Shown here: piece by piece, positions 18,380 through 27,146 of the stretch
Layout of the letters: each line of letters starts with the position of its first letter
How positions within the stretch are numbered: position 1 is the first letter of the stretch
Assembly (NCBI RefSeq): GCF_030519375.1
Contig: NZ_JAUMKB010000011.1
Location: forward strand, 124,001-188,000
Source: Mucilaginibacter tolerans
GTDB lineage: Bacteria; Bacteroidota; Bacteroidia; Sphingobacteriales; Sphingobacteriaceae
DNA length: 64,000 bases
Reading direction: 5' to 3'
Notes under the pieces: generated by a model
Database searches by the model: none
Told to the model about the DNA's origin: nothing
Seen by the model: the letters and a program-made list of their open reading frames with translations, nothing else
Position numbers and translations under genes: made by a program

Positions 18380-18823
18380 TTATTTCGTGCTTGTCGCGGG
18401 ATTCTTAGTATTTAAGGTAAGAATATATTTTATCATTTTATCCGCATCAGCCTGACTAATAGCAGGATGTGGTGCCATCGGAACCGGTCCCCATACGCCT
18501 TTACCACCCGTAATTATTTTTTTGGTGAGGGTGTCCAATGATTTTTGATTCTGAGGATATTTGGCAGCTATTAAAGTATAAGCTGGGCCAACCAATTTCT
18601 CTTCTATTTTATGGCAAGCAAGACAATCAGACTTAGAAATCATTTCCTTCCCATCTGCAATTTCAGCATCAGTGGCAAATGGGAGTGGAGGAGGAGCTTT
18701 GGTAACAGTGGTAGCAGGTTTGCTCTTGGCGACCACCTTTTTCTTGGCCTGGCCAGAAGCTACACAAACCGACAAGGTAAGTATGATACACAAAGCTGGT
18801 GTTATTAATTGTGCGATTTTCAT
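18380..18823 (-). CDS. Small exported class I cytochrome c
   Basis: The frame is open further upstream to 19084, but that part overlaps the SMP-30 gene and looks non-coding; ATG 18823 gives a 147-residue protein with a signal peptide (residues 1-24). A Lys/Pro/Ala-rich linker leads to a single haem domain: CLACH at 67-71 and a likely axial methionine in GPVPMAPHP. The C-terminal helix is ADKMIKYILTLN. It is a c551/c552-like electron carrier in the periplasm. Its place between the lactonase and RidA genes suggests it takes electrons from the dehydrogenase-cytochrome fusion at 19834. Confidence 0.88.
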   Translation of the reverse strand: MKIAQLITPALCIILTLSVCVASGQAKKKVVAKSKPATTVTKAPPPLPFATDAEIADGKEMISKSDCLACHKIEEKLVGPAYTLIAAKYPQNQKSLDTLTKKIITGGKGVWGPVPMAPHPAISQADADKMIKYILTLNTKNPATSTK

Positions 18824-18911
18824 AGTGGCATTCACAATAAGTAAAACCCTTAACTCAGGCTTTACCGTTACTTCACATAAACTTTTTTGTTCTTTTATCA
18901 GGTTTATATCC

Positions 18912-19841
18912 CTATTTCTGTTTTTTAGACATCTTCCATTCGCGTCCCGGTTCATCAACCCTGAATGTTTCCAGGTTACCCACATCCTGCAGGGTGGTAT
19001 ACATGGTTTTACCATCAGGGCCGCCAAAACCAACGTTGGTTGGCTTTTTGCCGATAAGTTGTATCTCCTGCAAAATCTTTCCATCAGGTGATACTTTGGC
19101 TATAGTTCCTTTGCCATACCGGGCCTGGTAAATATTGCCTTTTACATCACAACGCAGCCCATCCATGCCAAAGTCGGTAAATTCGATCACCAGGCGTTTG
19201 TTACTTATTTCACCTTTTGGTGATAGATCGTAGGCCCATATTTTGCGTTTTTCATTCACATATAACGTATGATTGTCCGGACTTACATCTATTCCGTTTA
19301 CCGTTGCCATAGAATCTAAAACAGTTGTTTTACCATCTGTGTCAATGCGCCATATTTTACCGGTACCTGCTTTCCAGTTCGGGTCGCTCGCATAAAGACG
19401 GTCTTTATTATCGATAGCGATATCATTCGGCTGGCTCATCCGTGACTCATGTGCGAAAACAGTTTGTTCTTTGGTGATCATATTCACCTTGATGATATTG
19501 TGCCCGGTATAATCTGCTATCAGCATATTGCCGTGACTGTCGAACCGGATGCCGTTTCCGGTGCTTCCTTTAGCCAACTCGATAAATACACTAGCTTTTC
19601 CATCAGGCGTCATTTTGCCGATGGTGCCGTCATGATCAAAGTTCACCGCGTAAACATTACCATACTGATCTACCGCAGGCCCTTCGGCTCCGATGGTAAA
19701 GCTTTTCGGTGGTGTAAATTCTTTCGACTTAAAAAGTGTATCTGTGGATTGCGCGCTGGCATTTACACCAATGACTGTAAATAACGCGGACATTAGCAAT
19801 CCACTATACCTGAATGCCGGACTTAAAGGTAATCTATTCAT
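18912..19841 (-). CDS. SMP-30/gluconolactonase-family lactonase, exported
   Basis: The 309-residue protein has a signal peptide (cleavage near NASAQ) and a six-bladed propeller of the SMP-30/LRE type. EGPAVDQYGNVYAVNF contains the metal-binding glutamate (Glu53); GNGIRFDSHGNMLIADY, QPNDIAIDNKDRLYASDP and VNGIDVSPDNHTLYVNE are the usual blade motifs with the other metal ligands. Such enzymes hydrolyse sugar lactones. The start overlaps the stop of the dehydrogenase gene by 8 bases, so the two are translationally coupled. The dehydrogenase would make the lactone that this enzyme opens. Confidence 0.9.
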   Translation of the reverse strand: MNRLPLSPAFRYSGLLMSALFTVIGVNASAQSTDTLFKSKEFTPPKSFTIGAEGPAVDQYGNVYAVNFDHDGTIGKMTPDGKASVFIELAKGSTGNGIRFDSHGNMLIADYTGHNIIKVNMITKEQTVFAHESRMSQPNDIAIDNKDRLYASDPNWKAGTGKIWRIDTDGKTTVLDSMATVNGIDVSPDNHTLYVNEKRKIWAYDLSPKGEISNKRLVIEFTDFGMDGLRCDVKGNIYQARYGKGTIAKVSPDGKILQEIQLIGKKPTNVGFGGPDGKTMYTTLQDVGNLETFRVDEPGREWKMSKKQK

Positions 19842-21660
19842 GAATTTGGTTTGATGTCTTTTTCCTTACCGCACTTACCTCTGCAGGTGTAACAACTTCG
19901 GGGAGATTATTAAAATTTGATTTGATGTAAGTGAGTACCTCGGCTACCTGTTCATCAGATAAGAAACTGCCATGCCCGGGCATCACCTCATTGTAAGATT
20001 GTCCTTTTACCGTTACCGGCCCCTTAAGGCCGTTTAGGATCACATTGATCAGTCTCGGGGTATTGTAATTTACCCATTCTGATTGTGCGAGAGGAGGGAA
20101 GCGGTTGCCGTCGCCCCTGCCATCAGCCTGGTGGCATGCTATGCAATAGGTGGCGTACACGGTTGATGCGGTAGGCATATCCTTAAACAAGTTGTCTTTA
20201 ATCTCATCAGGAGTTTTGATGTTGGATGCTGTTTTTTTCCGGTTTCCCATGGCTGCCAGTTGCTCAACTCCGAATGCTTTTTTATCACCTTTAAACTGTA
20301 TCCGCCAGATTCTTCCTTTTTCCGTATCACTTACATATAATGAACCATCCGGCCCTTCAGCTAAACCCATAGGGCGGTAAACCGCATTGCTCACATTCAC
20401 AATAGGGTCGACCCTTGCAAAGCCATCTGCGAAAACTTCCCATGGGCCGGAAGGCTTGCCATCCTTAAATGGAACAAATGCTATAAGAAAACCTGCCTGC
20501 GGATAGGGGGCACGGTCGGTAGAGCCATGAAAGGCCACAAAAGCACCACTTTTATAACGTGATGGGAACTGTTTCCCTCTATAGAAAAGCAGATCATTTG
20601 GGGCAAAATGAGCGGGGAAGGCTACAATAGGCTGTGTCAACTTTGCGCCGTTGCCCTCTTTTGTGCCATCGCCTCCAAATTCAGGGTTAAGCAGTTTTTT
20701 ACCTTTAAGTTCGTCGTAATAGTAATATGGCCAACCGCCGTCCATACCTTCATTCACTTTAAAAAACTCTTCAGCGGGTTCCATTGCGCTTTGCCATGGT
20801 GTATATAAGTCAGGCCAGATCATGCGGAAATCATCCCGGCCGTGAGCGACGGTGTATAACGATTTGCTTTTGAGATCCCAATCCATCGCAACAATACTGC
20901 GCAAACCTGTGGCATATTTAATGCCGTCCGACTGGTGCTGACTTGTTTTATTGGCATCAAACATCCATATACCGCCATGATCCTTTAGCCATGGGTTGCC
21001 CTTATCAGGTGAGTTCGGGTCGCCGACGCCCGGCGAACCGGGCAAACGATTTTTCTCCTGCCCCGCATTAGAGCCGGCACCCCAACCCACAAAAATATGT
21101 CCCTTATTATCAAAGGCAATCGGTTTGGTCTGATGCTCGTGGTAGGGGGGATTATCGATAACGATGGTATCTATTTTACTATCCGGAACCAGTTGTCCGC
21201 GTTTAAGCTTCATGCGGTATACCATCAGTTCTGAACTAAAATATAAGTACCCATTATGGATACGCATAGCAGTGCCATACGTGTGACCACTATATTTGCC
21301 AAAAGGGGTTATAATGTCTGCTTTGCCATCACCATCGGTATCTCTAAGCGCTATGTTTCCATACCCGTCATTTAAATAATGATTTCTGGCTTTCACATAA
21401 ATATCGCCGTTGGAGTTGACAGCAATATGCCTCGTTTGCCCCTTCAAACTGTCAACAACAACTATGGCTTGGAAACCGTCGGGCAGGAAAAGACCGTCGT
21501 TGTCTGGTGCAACGGGGCCAGGGTGATTTTTACTGACATTATTCCATGAGAATCCCAGGAACACCAGTAACACACCTGCACCGATTGTCTTTAGCAGGTT
21601 CGAATTAAAGCAGTGTAAAAAATTAGTTACAGCCTTCCTGGTTGCGTTTGTAAGGGCCAT
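19834..21660 (-). CDS. Glucose/sorbosone dehydrogenase-like propeller fused to cytochrome c
   Basis: The 608-residue product has an N-terminal membrane or signal segment (about 22-41), then a six-bladed propeller of the soluble glucose/L-sorbosone dehydrogenase type (for example GLRSIVAMDWDL, ADGFARVDPIVNVSNAVYRPMGLAEGPDGSLYVSD) and a C-terminal cytochrome c domain with CIACH at 506-510 and a later methionine in EVMPGHGS. Enzymes of this kind oxidise aldoses or aldehydes, usually with PQQ, and pass electrons through haem. Cofactor and substrate cannot be read from sequence. It is the first gene of the eight-gene minus-strand operon ending at 13213. Confidence 0.88.
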   Translation of the reverse strand: MALTNATRKAVTNFLHCFNSNLLKTIGAGVLLVFLGFSWNNVSKNHPGPVAPDNDGLFLPDGFQAIVVVDSLKGQTRHIAVNSNGDIYVKARNHYLNDGYGNIALRDTDGDGKADIITPFGKYSGHTYGTAMRIHNGYLYFSSELMVYRMKLKRGQLVPDSKIDTIVIDNPPYHEHQTKPIAFDNKGHIFVGWGAGSNAGQEKNRLPGSPGVGDPNSPDKGNPWLKDHGGIWMFDANKTSQHQSDGIKYATGLRSIVAMDWDLKSKSLYTVAHGRDDFRMIWPDLYTPWQSAMEPAEEFFKVNEGMDGGWPYYYYDELKGKKLLNPEFGGDGTKEGNGAKLTQPIVAFPAHFAPNDLLFYRGKQFPSRYKSGAFVAFHGSTDRAPYPQAGFLIAFVPFKDGKPSGPWEVFADGFARVDPIVNVSNAVYRPMGLAEGPDGSLYVSDTEKGRIWRIQFKGDKKAFGVEQLAAMGNRKKTASNIKTPDEIKDNLFKDMPTASTVYATYCIACHQADGRGDGNRFPPLAQSEWVNYNTPRLINVILNGLKGPVTVKGQSYNEVMPGHGSFLSDEQVAEVLTYIKSNFNNLPEVVTPAEVSAVRKKTSNQIHE

Positions 21661-22039
21661 TTAGCAAATTAAACTTTATAAAAACTATAATTATTGATCG
21701 GCCGAAACCGAACCGTTGTATTATTTTTTTGATCCTCTCAGCATTGATAGAACTGATGGATTTATCTTTTTATAATTTTTAGAACGAAGCCAAATAACCT
21801 TGTAATGGGGTGTCTCTTAGGGGCTTATGTCGGGCTATTGGTTTAATTTGCTATTTTTCAGAACAGATAGTCTGAGTAATATTCTGAATTGATTACTCAT
21901 AACATACGCACGGCAGCACTCATAGCAACAGCAAGTTAACAGATATATTTGTTTTTTAAAAATTTTAGCTTTTGTTCGATGAAAATGGAAGAAGTATTTA
22001 GACTTTGTAAAATACTTTAAGAAGTATTGGAGTTGAGAA
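21661..22039. other. Intergenic region upstream of the periplasmic catabolic operon
   Basis: This AT-rich stretch holds no convincing gene. It must contain the promoter of the minus-strand operon. The only clear structure is an 8-bp inverted repeat, TGAGTAAT at 21873-21880 and ATTACTCA at 21892-21899, which may be an operator. No TAnnTTTG box is evident. Confidence 0.4.
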
Positions 22040-22124
22040 ATCAGTTAATCAGTTAGTCGGGTATCAGTTATCAGGTCGCCATAATTAGCTGATTAACTGG
22101 TTAACCGGTCACTAATTAACTGAT
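22040..22124. repeat. Cluster of direct and inverted CAGTTAATCAG-type repeats after the AsmA gene
   Basis: The core CAGTTA(A)TCAG or its complement occurs about five times in 85 bases, mostly as inverted copies, so the region can fold into nested hairpins (outer arms 22040-22057 and 22111-22124). It starts 3 bases after the AsmA stop and may be its terminator or a mobile palindromic repeat. Confidence 0.6.
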
Positions 22125-22127
22125 CAC

Positions 22128-24563
22128 TTAATCTTTTTTCTTTCGGTCGTTACCCAAGCCTATTTTGATCTTACCGGTAGAATCAGCTTTGGCATGCAGA
22201 TGCAGTATGATGCCTTTGTAGCGCTTTTTCTCCAGTTTAGCCGGGTCAGTTATAGTAGTGTCGTTTTTTGGATTGCGCAGGGGGACATCTATGGCCAGGT
22301 CGGTACCTTTTGAAATGCCATATACGCCCGAAATATCCATATTGATAGCGCTTGAGCTCAATTTCAACGGATATACTTTAAACATATCCCCGTTTACATC
22401 AAAATGGGCATTTAGTTCTTGCACGCGAATGTTTTTCAAATCACGGAACGGGAAGGCAAATTTACCAACGCTATATAAGGGTTTAAAGTTGAGTAATTGC
22501 CCCTGCTGCAGATTTACATCCAGATTGCCGTTGATAGAATTTTTTGCCAGTTTGCCGTCATCGGTAATTCCTGCTGTGATCGCCGTTTTGGCTGACAGGA
22601 GGCCCTTCAGGTTATCAGCGGTAAAATCGCTAAGCCCAAAATTATCAAAAGCCTTAAAAAACTCATTCACATCCACGTGACTGATGACTGTATTCAACTT
22701 TAGTTTATTCAGATCTTCTCCCCGTTGTATTGAGCCGTTCATTTTCAAAAAGCCGCCAGCATGCTTTAAGCCGACGTTTTTGATCACTATTGCATCTTCT
22801 GAAGTCAATAGATCCGCATGAACATCGGTCGCCAAAAACTTGTTATAGTACACCTTACTGACATCCAGGTGCATGGCTGCCGTGCCTTTTTCCAACACAT
22901 TGCTTAATTGGTCAATGGCGTTTCCACTATTGACTATTGGTTTTGACTCGGCTGAGGGCCTTGCACCATTACCTTCCAAAAAGCTTAGGAATTCGGCCAG
23001 ATAAAGCTGTTTGCTGCGTATTTCCCATGTAAGCAGCATTTTTTCCGGAGCCGTATAATACAGGTTCATGAAATTCTTTACCCGGCCATCCATTGTAATT
23101 ACGCTATGCCCGCTTTGCAGACGGATGTTTCTCAGGACCAGATCATCCTTAGTGAAGTTCATCGATAAAGAACTATTGATCAGTTTTAGCTTCTCAGGAA
23201 TGTAGGTAACGTCGGCGTTTTTGATATTAATATAACCAGTTACGATGGGTTTGTTTAGTTGGTAATTCACAATATCGCCCTTATAGCGCAGGTACGTTGT
23301 CGCGCGACCTTTGGTAAACCGGGCTATTTTGTTACCCATTATTTCATTCAAATCAGCCACAGGGAAATCGGCCCTAAGATTTCCTGTAGCAATAGGCTTA
23401 TTGATATTAATGATGCTGCCAGTATCAATATTAAAAGGTATCTGTTTGTAGCTTCCCGAAAATCGCGTAAAACGGATAACAGAATTATCATCCGTAAAAT
23501 CTTTGCCTTTTTCAAAATTATTAGTGAAGATGGCATCGAACCCGCAATTATCAAATATAGTTACCGGTGTAGATACTTTGCTATTGCGCACCCTGGCAGT
23601 TATATAAAGAAATGGATTGCCTCCTGCGAAACTACCCTCAATGCGCGCAGTCACTGCGAGCGGCTGGCTTATGTTATATTGGTCCAGTTTGCGTTTAATG
23701 TTGGCCGCGACAAGCTGCGAAGCCTGTCGCCAGGTGATCTGGTTGCAGGTAAGATGAATTTTGAAATCAGCAGGGTGTTTGTCTGCACCAAAAACAGCAT
23801 CAAGTTTAAATTGATTTGGGCCAATATTCACCGCCTCAGAGTTAAGCGTAATCTTTCCATTGTCATCACCAATAGCCTCAAAATTGCCGTTTATGGTTTT
23901 GTCTTGTACGAAACTGCCGTTTTTTGTTTTAAACGACATGTTTCTTGCCAGTACATCCAGGTGAAAGCGCGCCCGCCAGCCGGTATCCAAACCCCGCATG
24001 CGTCCGTTAACATTTCTTACATCGAAATAAAACAGCTTGTTTTTTGAGCGGTCGTCCACTTTCAATTGCAAATTCGAGAAGCTGAATAATTGAAACGCAG
24101 GTGGAACGCTTTTGCCCGCTGGTTCTTCAGACCCATTCTTCGGACTTTTTTTGAAAACGCTCAGATTGCTGTAGCCTGTGCTGTCCGTATATAAGTCAGC
24201 AGAGGCATTATCAATATCAATGCGGTTGATACTTGCCTTGCCAGTTACCATAGATAGCGCATTGAGCGATACATAAAACTCTTTGGCGTCAAGCAGGGTA
24301 TGTTTATGTTCGGCAAAGCGCTTGTCGCGTATGGTTACATTTTTCAGTTCAAGCGAGATATTAGGAAAGTCTTTGAATAATTGTGGCTTCATGTCGCCGA
24401 TGGTGATCTGCCCGTCCAGGTTTTGGTTAAGCTCTGTGCTCACCATTTTAAGCACGCGGCTCTTGTTATAAGTTACATACAACATGGTGCCGATGACAAT
24501 AAGAATAACTAGCAGGATAAGTCCCGCAAGGATTTTAATACCGTTTTTTAGCCATCGTGACAC
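22128..24563 (-). CDS. AsmA-family inner membrane protein
   Basis: The 811-residue product has one N-terminal membrane segment (about 9-31) followed by a long periplasmic part with the repeated beta-groove pattern of AsmA/TamB-like proteins: an AsmA N-domain (QITIGDMKPQLFKDFPNISLELKNVTIRDK) and an AsmA-like C-terminal region (KNSINGNLDVNLQQGQLLNFKPLYSVGKF). AsmA-like proteins are thought to bridge the envelope and carry phospholipids to the outer membrane. It ends with a charged tail, GNDRKKKD. It is a single gene; a REP-like repeat lies between its start and the cold-shock gene upstream. Confidence 0.9.
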   Translation of the reverse strand: MSRWLKNGIKILAGLILLVILIVIGTMLYVTYNKSRVLKMVSTELNQNLDGQITIGDMKPQLFKDFPNISLELKNVTIRDKRFAEHKHTLLDAKEFYVSLNALSMVTGKASINRIDIDNASADLYTDSTGYSNLSVFKKSPKNGSEEPAGKSVPPAFQLFSFSNLQLKVDDRSKNKLFYFDVRNVNGRMRGLDTGWRARFHLDVLARNMSFKTKNGSFVQDKTINGNFEAIGDDNGKITLNSEAVNIGPNQFKLDAVFGADKHPADFKIHLTCNQITWRQASQLVAANIKRKLDQYNISQPLAVTARIEGSFAGGNPFLYITARVRNSKVSTPVTIFDNCGFDAIFTNNFEKGKDFTDDNSVIRFTRFSGSYKQIPFNIDTGSIININKPIATGNLRADFPVADLNEIMGNKIARFTKGRATTYLRYKGDIVNYQLNKPIVTGYINIKNADVTYIPEKLKLINSSLSMNFTKDDLVLRNIRLQSGHSVITMDGRVKNFMNLYYTAPEKMLLTWEIRSKQLYLAEFLSFLEGNGARPSAESKPIVNSGNAIDQLSNVLEKGTAAMHLDVSKVYYNKFLATDVHADLLTSEDAIVIKNVGLKHAGGFLKMNGSIQRGEDLNKLKLNTVISHVDVNEFFKAFDNFGLSDFTADNLKGLLSAKTAITAGITDDGKLAKNSINGNLDVNLQQGQLLNFKPLYSVGKFAFPFRDLKNIRVQELNAHFDVNGDMFKVYPLKLSSSAINMDISGVYGISKGTDLAIDVPLRNPKNDTTITDPAKLEKKRYKGIILHLHAKADSTGKIKIGLGNDRKKKD

Positions 24564-24651
24564 AGAAGGTTTAAAGCTGAAAATGAGGAATTTGTTTTGC
24601 TGGCAACGTAATTGTGACGATATATCAGCAGGTTAAGGAAAGAGTGATATT

Positions 24652-24715
24652 AATTGCATGGTGTACACCATGCATGTAGGCCACAAGCCTGGAGGCTTGC
24701 GGCAGCGCTGAGAGG
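24652..24715 (+). repeat. REP-like palindromic intergenic repeat, copy A
   Basis: The element starts with a perfect 18-base palindrome (24656-24673, centre GTGTACAC) followed by a 10-bp stem with one mismatch and a TGGA loop (GCCACAAGCC at 24680-24689 with GGCTTGCGGC at 24694-24703). A second copy is at 27147-27205. It lies 20 bases past the stop of the cold-shock-domain gene. Confidence 0.7.
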
Positions 24716-24735
24716 CGATTCGAATACGTAGTTGC

Positions 24736-25188
24736 TTATCCGGCCTTTACAATATTTATGGCATTAATGCCCTTAGGGCCCTTTTCTACACCAAAACTTA
24801 CTTTGTCGTTCTCCTTCGCCTGGAAGTTCAGGTTATTTACATGGAAAAAAACATTTTCCTGCGTTTTGCCATCGCGGATAAAGCCATAGCCCTTGGAGGT
24901 ATTGAAAAAACTGATGATACCGGTCTTCAGCTGGCCTTCCGGTTCAGCTATTTGTTTAGGAACACCAATCTGAATATCTTCAGCCAAAACGGCCTTTGGT
25001 TTAAATGTAGTTGGTGGTGTAGAAGTAATGTTCCCGTTCTCGTCAACATAAGCCATCATGCCTTCCAGGCCTTTACCTTTGCTAGAGGCTGTTTTTCTAA
25101 TCTCGGCTTTTTCTTTTTTTTCCTGATGCTTTTTCAGGCGTTTTTTCTCTTTTTCTTTTTTATTGTAGGTTTCACTGGATTTCCCCAT
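24736..25188 (-). CDS. Cold-shock-domain protein with charged N-terminal extension
   Basis: The 150-residue protein has a very Lys/Glu-rich N-terminal helix (about 8-45, KEKEKKRLKKHQEKKEK), a short linker, and a C-terminal cold-shock domain with RNP1 KGYGFI and RNP2 VFFHV. The domain binds single-stranded RNA or DNA; the basic extension could add RNA contacts or be a coiled coil. It resembles two-part CSD proteins common in Bacteroidota. A separate single-domain cold-shock gene lies 90 bases upstream on the same strand, with an intrinsic terminator between them, so the two are probably transcribed separately. Confidence 0.9.
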   Translation of the reverse strand: MGKSSETYNKKEKEKKRLKKHQEKKEKAEIRKTASSKGKGLEGMMAYVDENGNITSTPPTTFKPKAVLAEDIQIGVPKQIAEPEGQLKTGIISFFNTSKGYGFIRDGKTQENVFFHVNNLNFQAKENDKVSFGVEKGPKGINAINIVKAG

Positions 25189-25218
25189 ACTTTATATTTC
25201 GATTTTAAGTAAATTGAT

Positions 25219-25255
25219 AAAAAAACAAAAAGCACCTGCCGTTTGGGCAGGTGCT
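25219..25255 (-). terminator. Intrinsic terminator after the cold-shock gene at 25279
   Basis: On the minus strand a perfect 10-bp GC-rich stem (AGCACCTGCC with GGCAGGTGCT, 25231-25255) is followed by a T-rich tract at 25219-25230. Confidence 0.85.
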
Positions 25256-25278
25256 GGTCGTAAATTTTATAGTGATAA

Positions 25279-25473
25279 TTAAATTACTTTAACGTTTACA
25301 GCATTCAAGCCTTTTTTGCCGCTTTCCACGTCGAAACTTACTTTGTCGTTTTCGCGGATCTGATCGATCAGGCCGGTTGAATGTACAAAAACATCAGCTT
25401 TTGTATCATCTTGTGAAATAAATCCGAAACCTTTCAGGTTGTTGAAAAATTTCACTGTTCCTTCTTTTTGCAT
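25279..25473 (-). CDS. CspA-family cold-shock protein
   Basis: This 64-residue single-domain protein has the full cold-shock fold: RNP1 KGFGFI and RNP2 VFVHS, and GTVKFFNNLKGFG at the start. It binds single-stranded nucleic acid and acts as an RNA chaperone. The upstream leader of some 200 bases is AT-rich; I cannot identify a thermosensor. It has its own terminator at 25219-25255. Confidence 0.95.
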   Translation of the reverse strand: MQKEGTVKFFNNLKGFGFISQDDTKADVFVHSTGLIDQIRENDKVSFDVESGKKGLNAVNVKVI

Positions 25474-25582
25474 TACTTAATTTTTAAATGAGTTGCAATG
25501 TACGCTTTAATATTGGTATATTTTTACTTTTGGTAAAATAATTTAAAATAAATTTAAACCGATTAACAAAAAATAAAACCCT

Positions 25583-25590
25583 TACTTTTG
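25583..25590 (+). promoter_or_regulatory. Possible Bacteroidota -7 box (TAnnTTTG)
   Basis: TACTTTTG fits the TAnnTTTG consensus and faces the gene at 25721, leaving a leader of about 125 bases. No good -33 TTTG is seen at the right distance, so this is tentative. Confidence 0.3.
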
Positions 25591-25720
25591 TGCCATTAAT
25601 GTTAGGCGTTTTTTGTACATTGCCTAAATAGCCCTGCCACTCATCACTACTTAGATATTGCCCTCAACTGATTCAGGTGATCTTTAAGATGTTCATTAAC
25701 CCGAGTCAGCCCAATACAAT

Positions 25721-26080
25721 ATGAATAACCAACCAGCCCTTTTGGGCGGCGTTGACGCGCAACAAAATTCTATAACCAACCAGATCAATCTTTTTTTATT
25801 CGATCTAAAGAACGAGGCCCGCGAACACGGTTTTAAAGCCGGCGACTCCTGGACCCTCCAGATTGCTACCGAGAACGAACTCAATAATTTGAAAAGAGAA
25901 CATCACCCGGTGATTTCTTTACGGCTACAGACGCATGCTTTATTAAGGGCATACCTGCAGGTTAAAAGCCAGTTGCAGCAGTCTATTAATAACGATGACA
26001 GGACGCTTACTGAAGATGACCTGACAAAGAATGACAAAAGGTATTTGGTAGCCTATCGCGTAAAAAATGCCCGTAGCTGA
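25721..26080 (+). CDS. Conserved-looking small protein of unknown function
   Basis: The 119-residue product has no signal or membrane segment. It starts MNNQPALLGG, then a helical region (ITNQINLFLFDLKNEAREHG), a short strand pair, and a predicted long helix from about 66 to 90 (VISLRLQTHALLRAYLQVKSQL region) before a polar tail. I recognise no family. It is followed 35 bases later by a 43-residue frame and then the sigma-factor gene at 26254, all on the plus strand, so the three may form an operon. The codon use and the good spacing support it as a real gene. No function is proposed. Confidence 0.6.
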   Translation: MNNQPALLGGVDAQQNSITNQINLFLFDLKNEAREHGFKAGDSWTLQIATENELNNLKREHHPVISLRLQTHALLRAYLQVKSQLQQSINNDDRTLTEDDLTKNDKRYLVAYRVKNARS

Positions 26081-26115
26081 GCTGACCTATTGATTTTTCA
26101 TCTCTAATTAATACT

Positions 26116-26247
26116 ATGGCTTTTTTTGATCATGTACCTCAGTCAGCATTTGATAGTTGGCGAAAAGGGCAGACAGATTTAGCTGGGTTTGAAACCGTGC
26201 TCGGCTTCTGTGATGGCAAACCTGAATTTGCCTCAAAAAATATATAA
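26116..26247 (+). CDS. Small ORF (43 residues) just upstream of the sigma-factor gene
   Basis: ATG 26116 opens a 43-codon frame, starting MAFFDHVPQS and ending FASKNI, that stops 6 bases before the sigma-factor start. Its position suggests translation coupling. It is soluble and shows no known motif. It is too short to be certain. Confidence 0.45.
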   Translation: MAFFDHVPQSAFDSWRKGQTDLAGFETVLGFCDGKPEFASKNI

Positions 26248-26253
26248 GCGCCT

Positions 26254-27117
26254 ATGAGACAACTCAAAATTACGCCATCGATAACCAACCGTGACAGTAG
26301 ATCGCTGGATCAATACCTGAATGATATCAGCAAGATCCACATGGTGACGGCTGACGAGGAAGTAATGTTAACCAGACTTATTCGTGCAGGCGACCAGGCC
26401 GCGTTGCATAAGCTAACCCGTGCCAACCTGCGCTTTGTCGTGTCGGTTTCCAAGAAATTTCAAAACCAGGGCCTGCCACTAAATGACCTGATCAGTGAAG
26501 GTAACCTCGGGTTGATAAAGGCAGCGCACCGCTTTGATGAGACTAAAGGTTTCAAATTCATTTCCTATGCTGTATGGTGGATACGGCAGGGTATCCTCCA
26601 GGCAATCGCTGAACAATCCCGCATGGTAAGGCTGCCGCTTAATCAGATTGGCTCACTTTCAAAAGTATACAGAACCTTTTCCAAACTAGAACAGGAATAT
26701 GAACGCGAACCTTCGGTAGAAGAACTGGCTGAGGCAATGGAAAGAACGGTAGACAGCGTTGCCGATGTGATGAGCAAGTCGGGTAGGGCCATTTCGCTGG
26801 ACGCGCCTTTTGGTGATGAAAGCGAAAATTCACTGCTTGACGTCATGGCTTCCGGCGAGCGAACCACAGACCACAAGTTGCTGGAAGAGTCGTTGTCGGT
26901 CACCCTCAGGAATGCCCTCTCAAATTTACCCGACAGAGAAAGAGCCATTCTAATGCTTTATTATGGTGTGGGGTATCCACAAGCTTATTCGCTTGAAGAA
27001 ATTGGCAGCCGCTACAGGCTAACCCGCGAACGGGTAAGGCAGTTAAAGGACAAAGCGATTGTGCACCTGCGCAGGAATAACCGAAACAAAGAATTGTTTA
27101 AGTTTTTGGGGGATTGA
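26254..27117 (+). CDS. Sigma-70 factor of the RpoD/SigA type, probably a non-primary paralogue
   Basis: The 287-residue protein has the short Bacteroidota RpoD architecture: region 1.2 (SLDQYLNDISKI), region 2 with the DLISEGNLGLIKAAHRFD and WWIRQGILQAIAEQSR core, region 3 (EREPSVEELAEAM) and region 4 (SLEEIGSRYRLTRERVRQLK). Compared with the primary factor it departs at many positions, for example the start of region 4 (GVGYPQAYSLEEIG) and ISLDAPFGDESENS before region 4, so it looks like a group 2 or accessory copy rather than the housekeeping gene. It follows two small unknown genes and precedes a REP-like repeat. No anti-sigma gene is next to it. Confidence 0.88.
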   Translation: MRQLKITPSITNRDSRSLDQYLNDISKIHMVTADEEVMLTRLIRAGDQAALHKLTRANLRFVVSVSKKFQNQGLPLNDLISEGNLGLIKAAHRFDETKGFKFISYAVWWIRQGILQAIAEQSRMVRLPLNQIGSLSKVYRTFSKLEQEYEREPSVEELAEAMERTVDSVADVMSKSGRAISLDAPFGDESENSLLDVMASGERTTDHKLLEESLSVTLRNALSNLPDRERAILMLYYGVGYPQAYSLEEIGSRYRLTRERVRQLKDKAIVHLRRNNRNKELFKFLGD

Positions 27118-27146
27118 GATAAGGGGTGGAGAATATTCGTTTGAAT

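Noticed and set aside
23259..24047. 262-residue open frame on the plus strand
   Set aside because: It is antisense to the AsmA gene, whose reading frame and composition are convincing.
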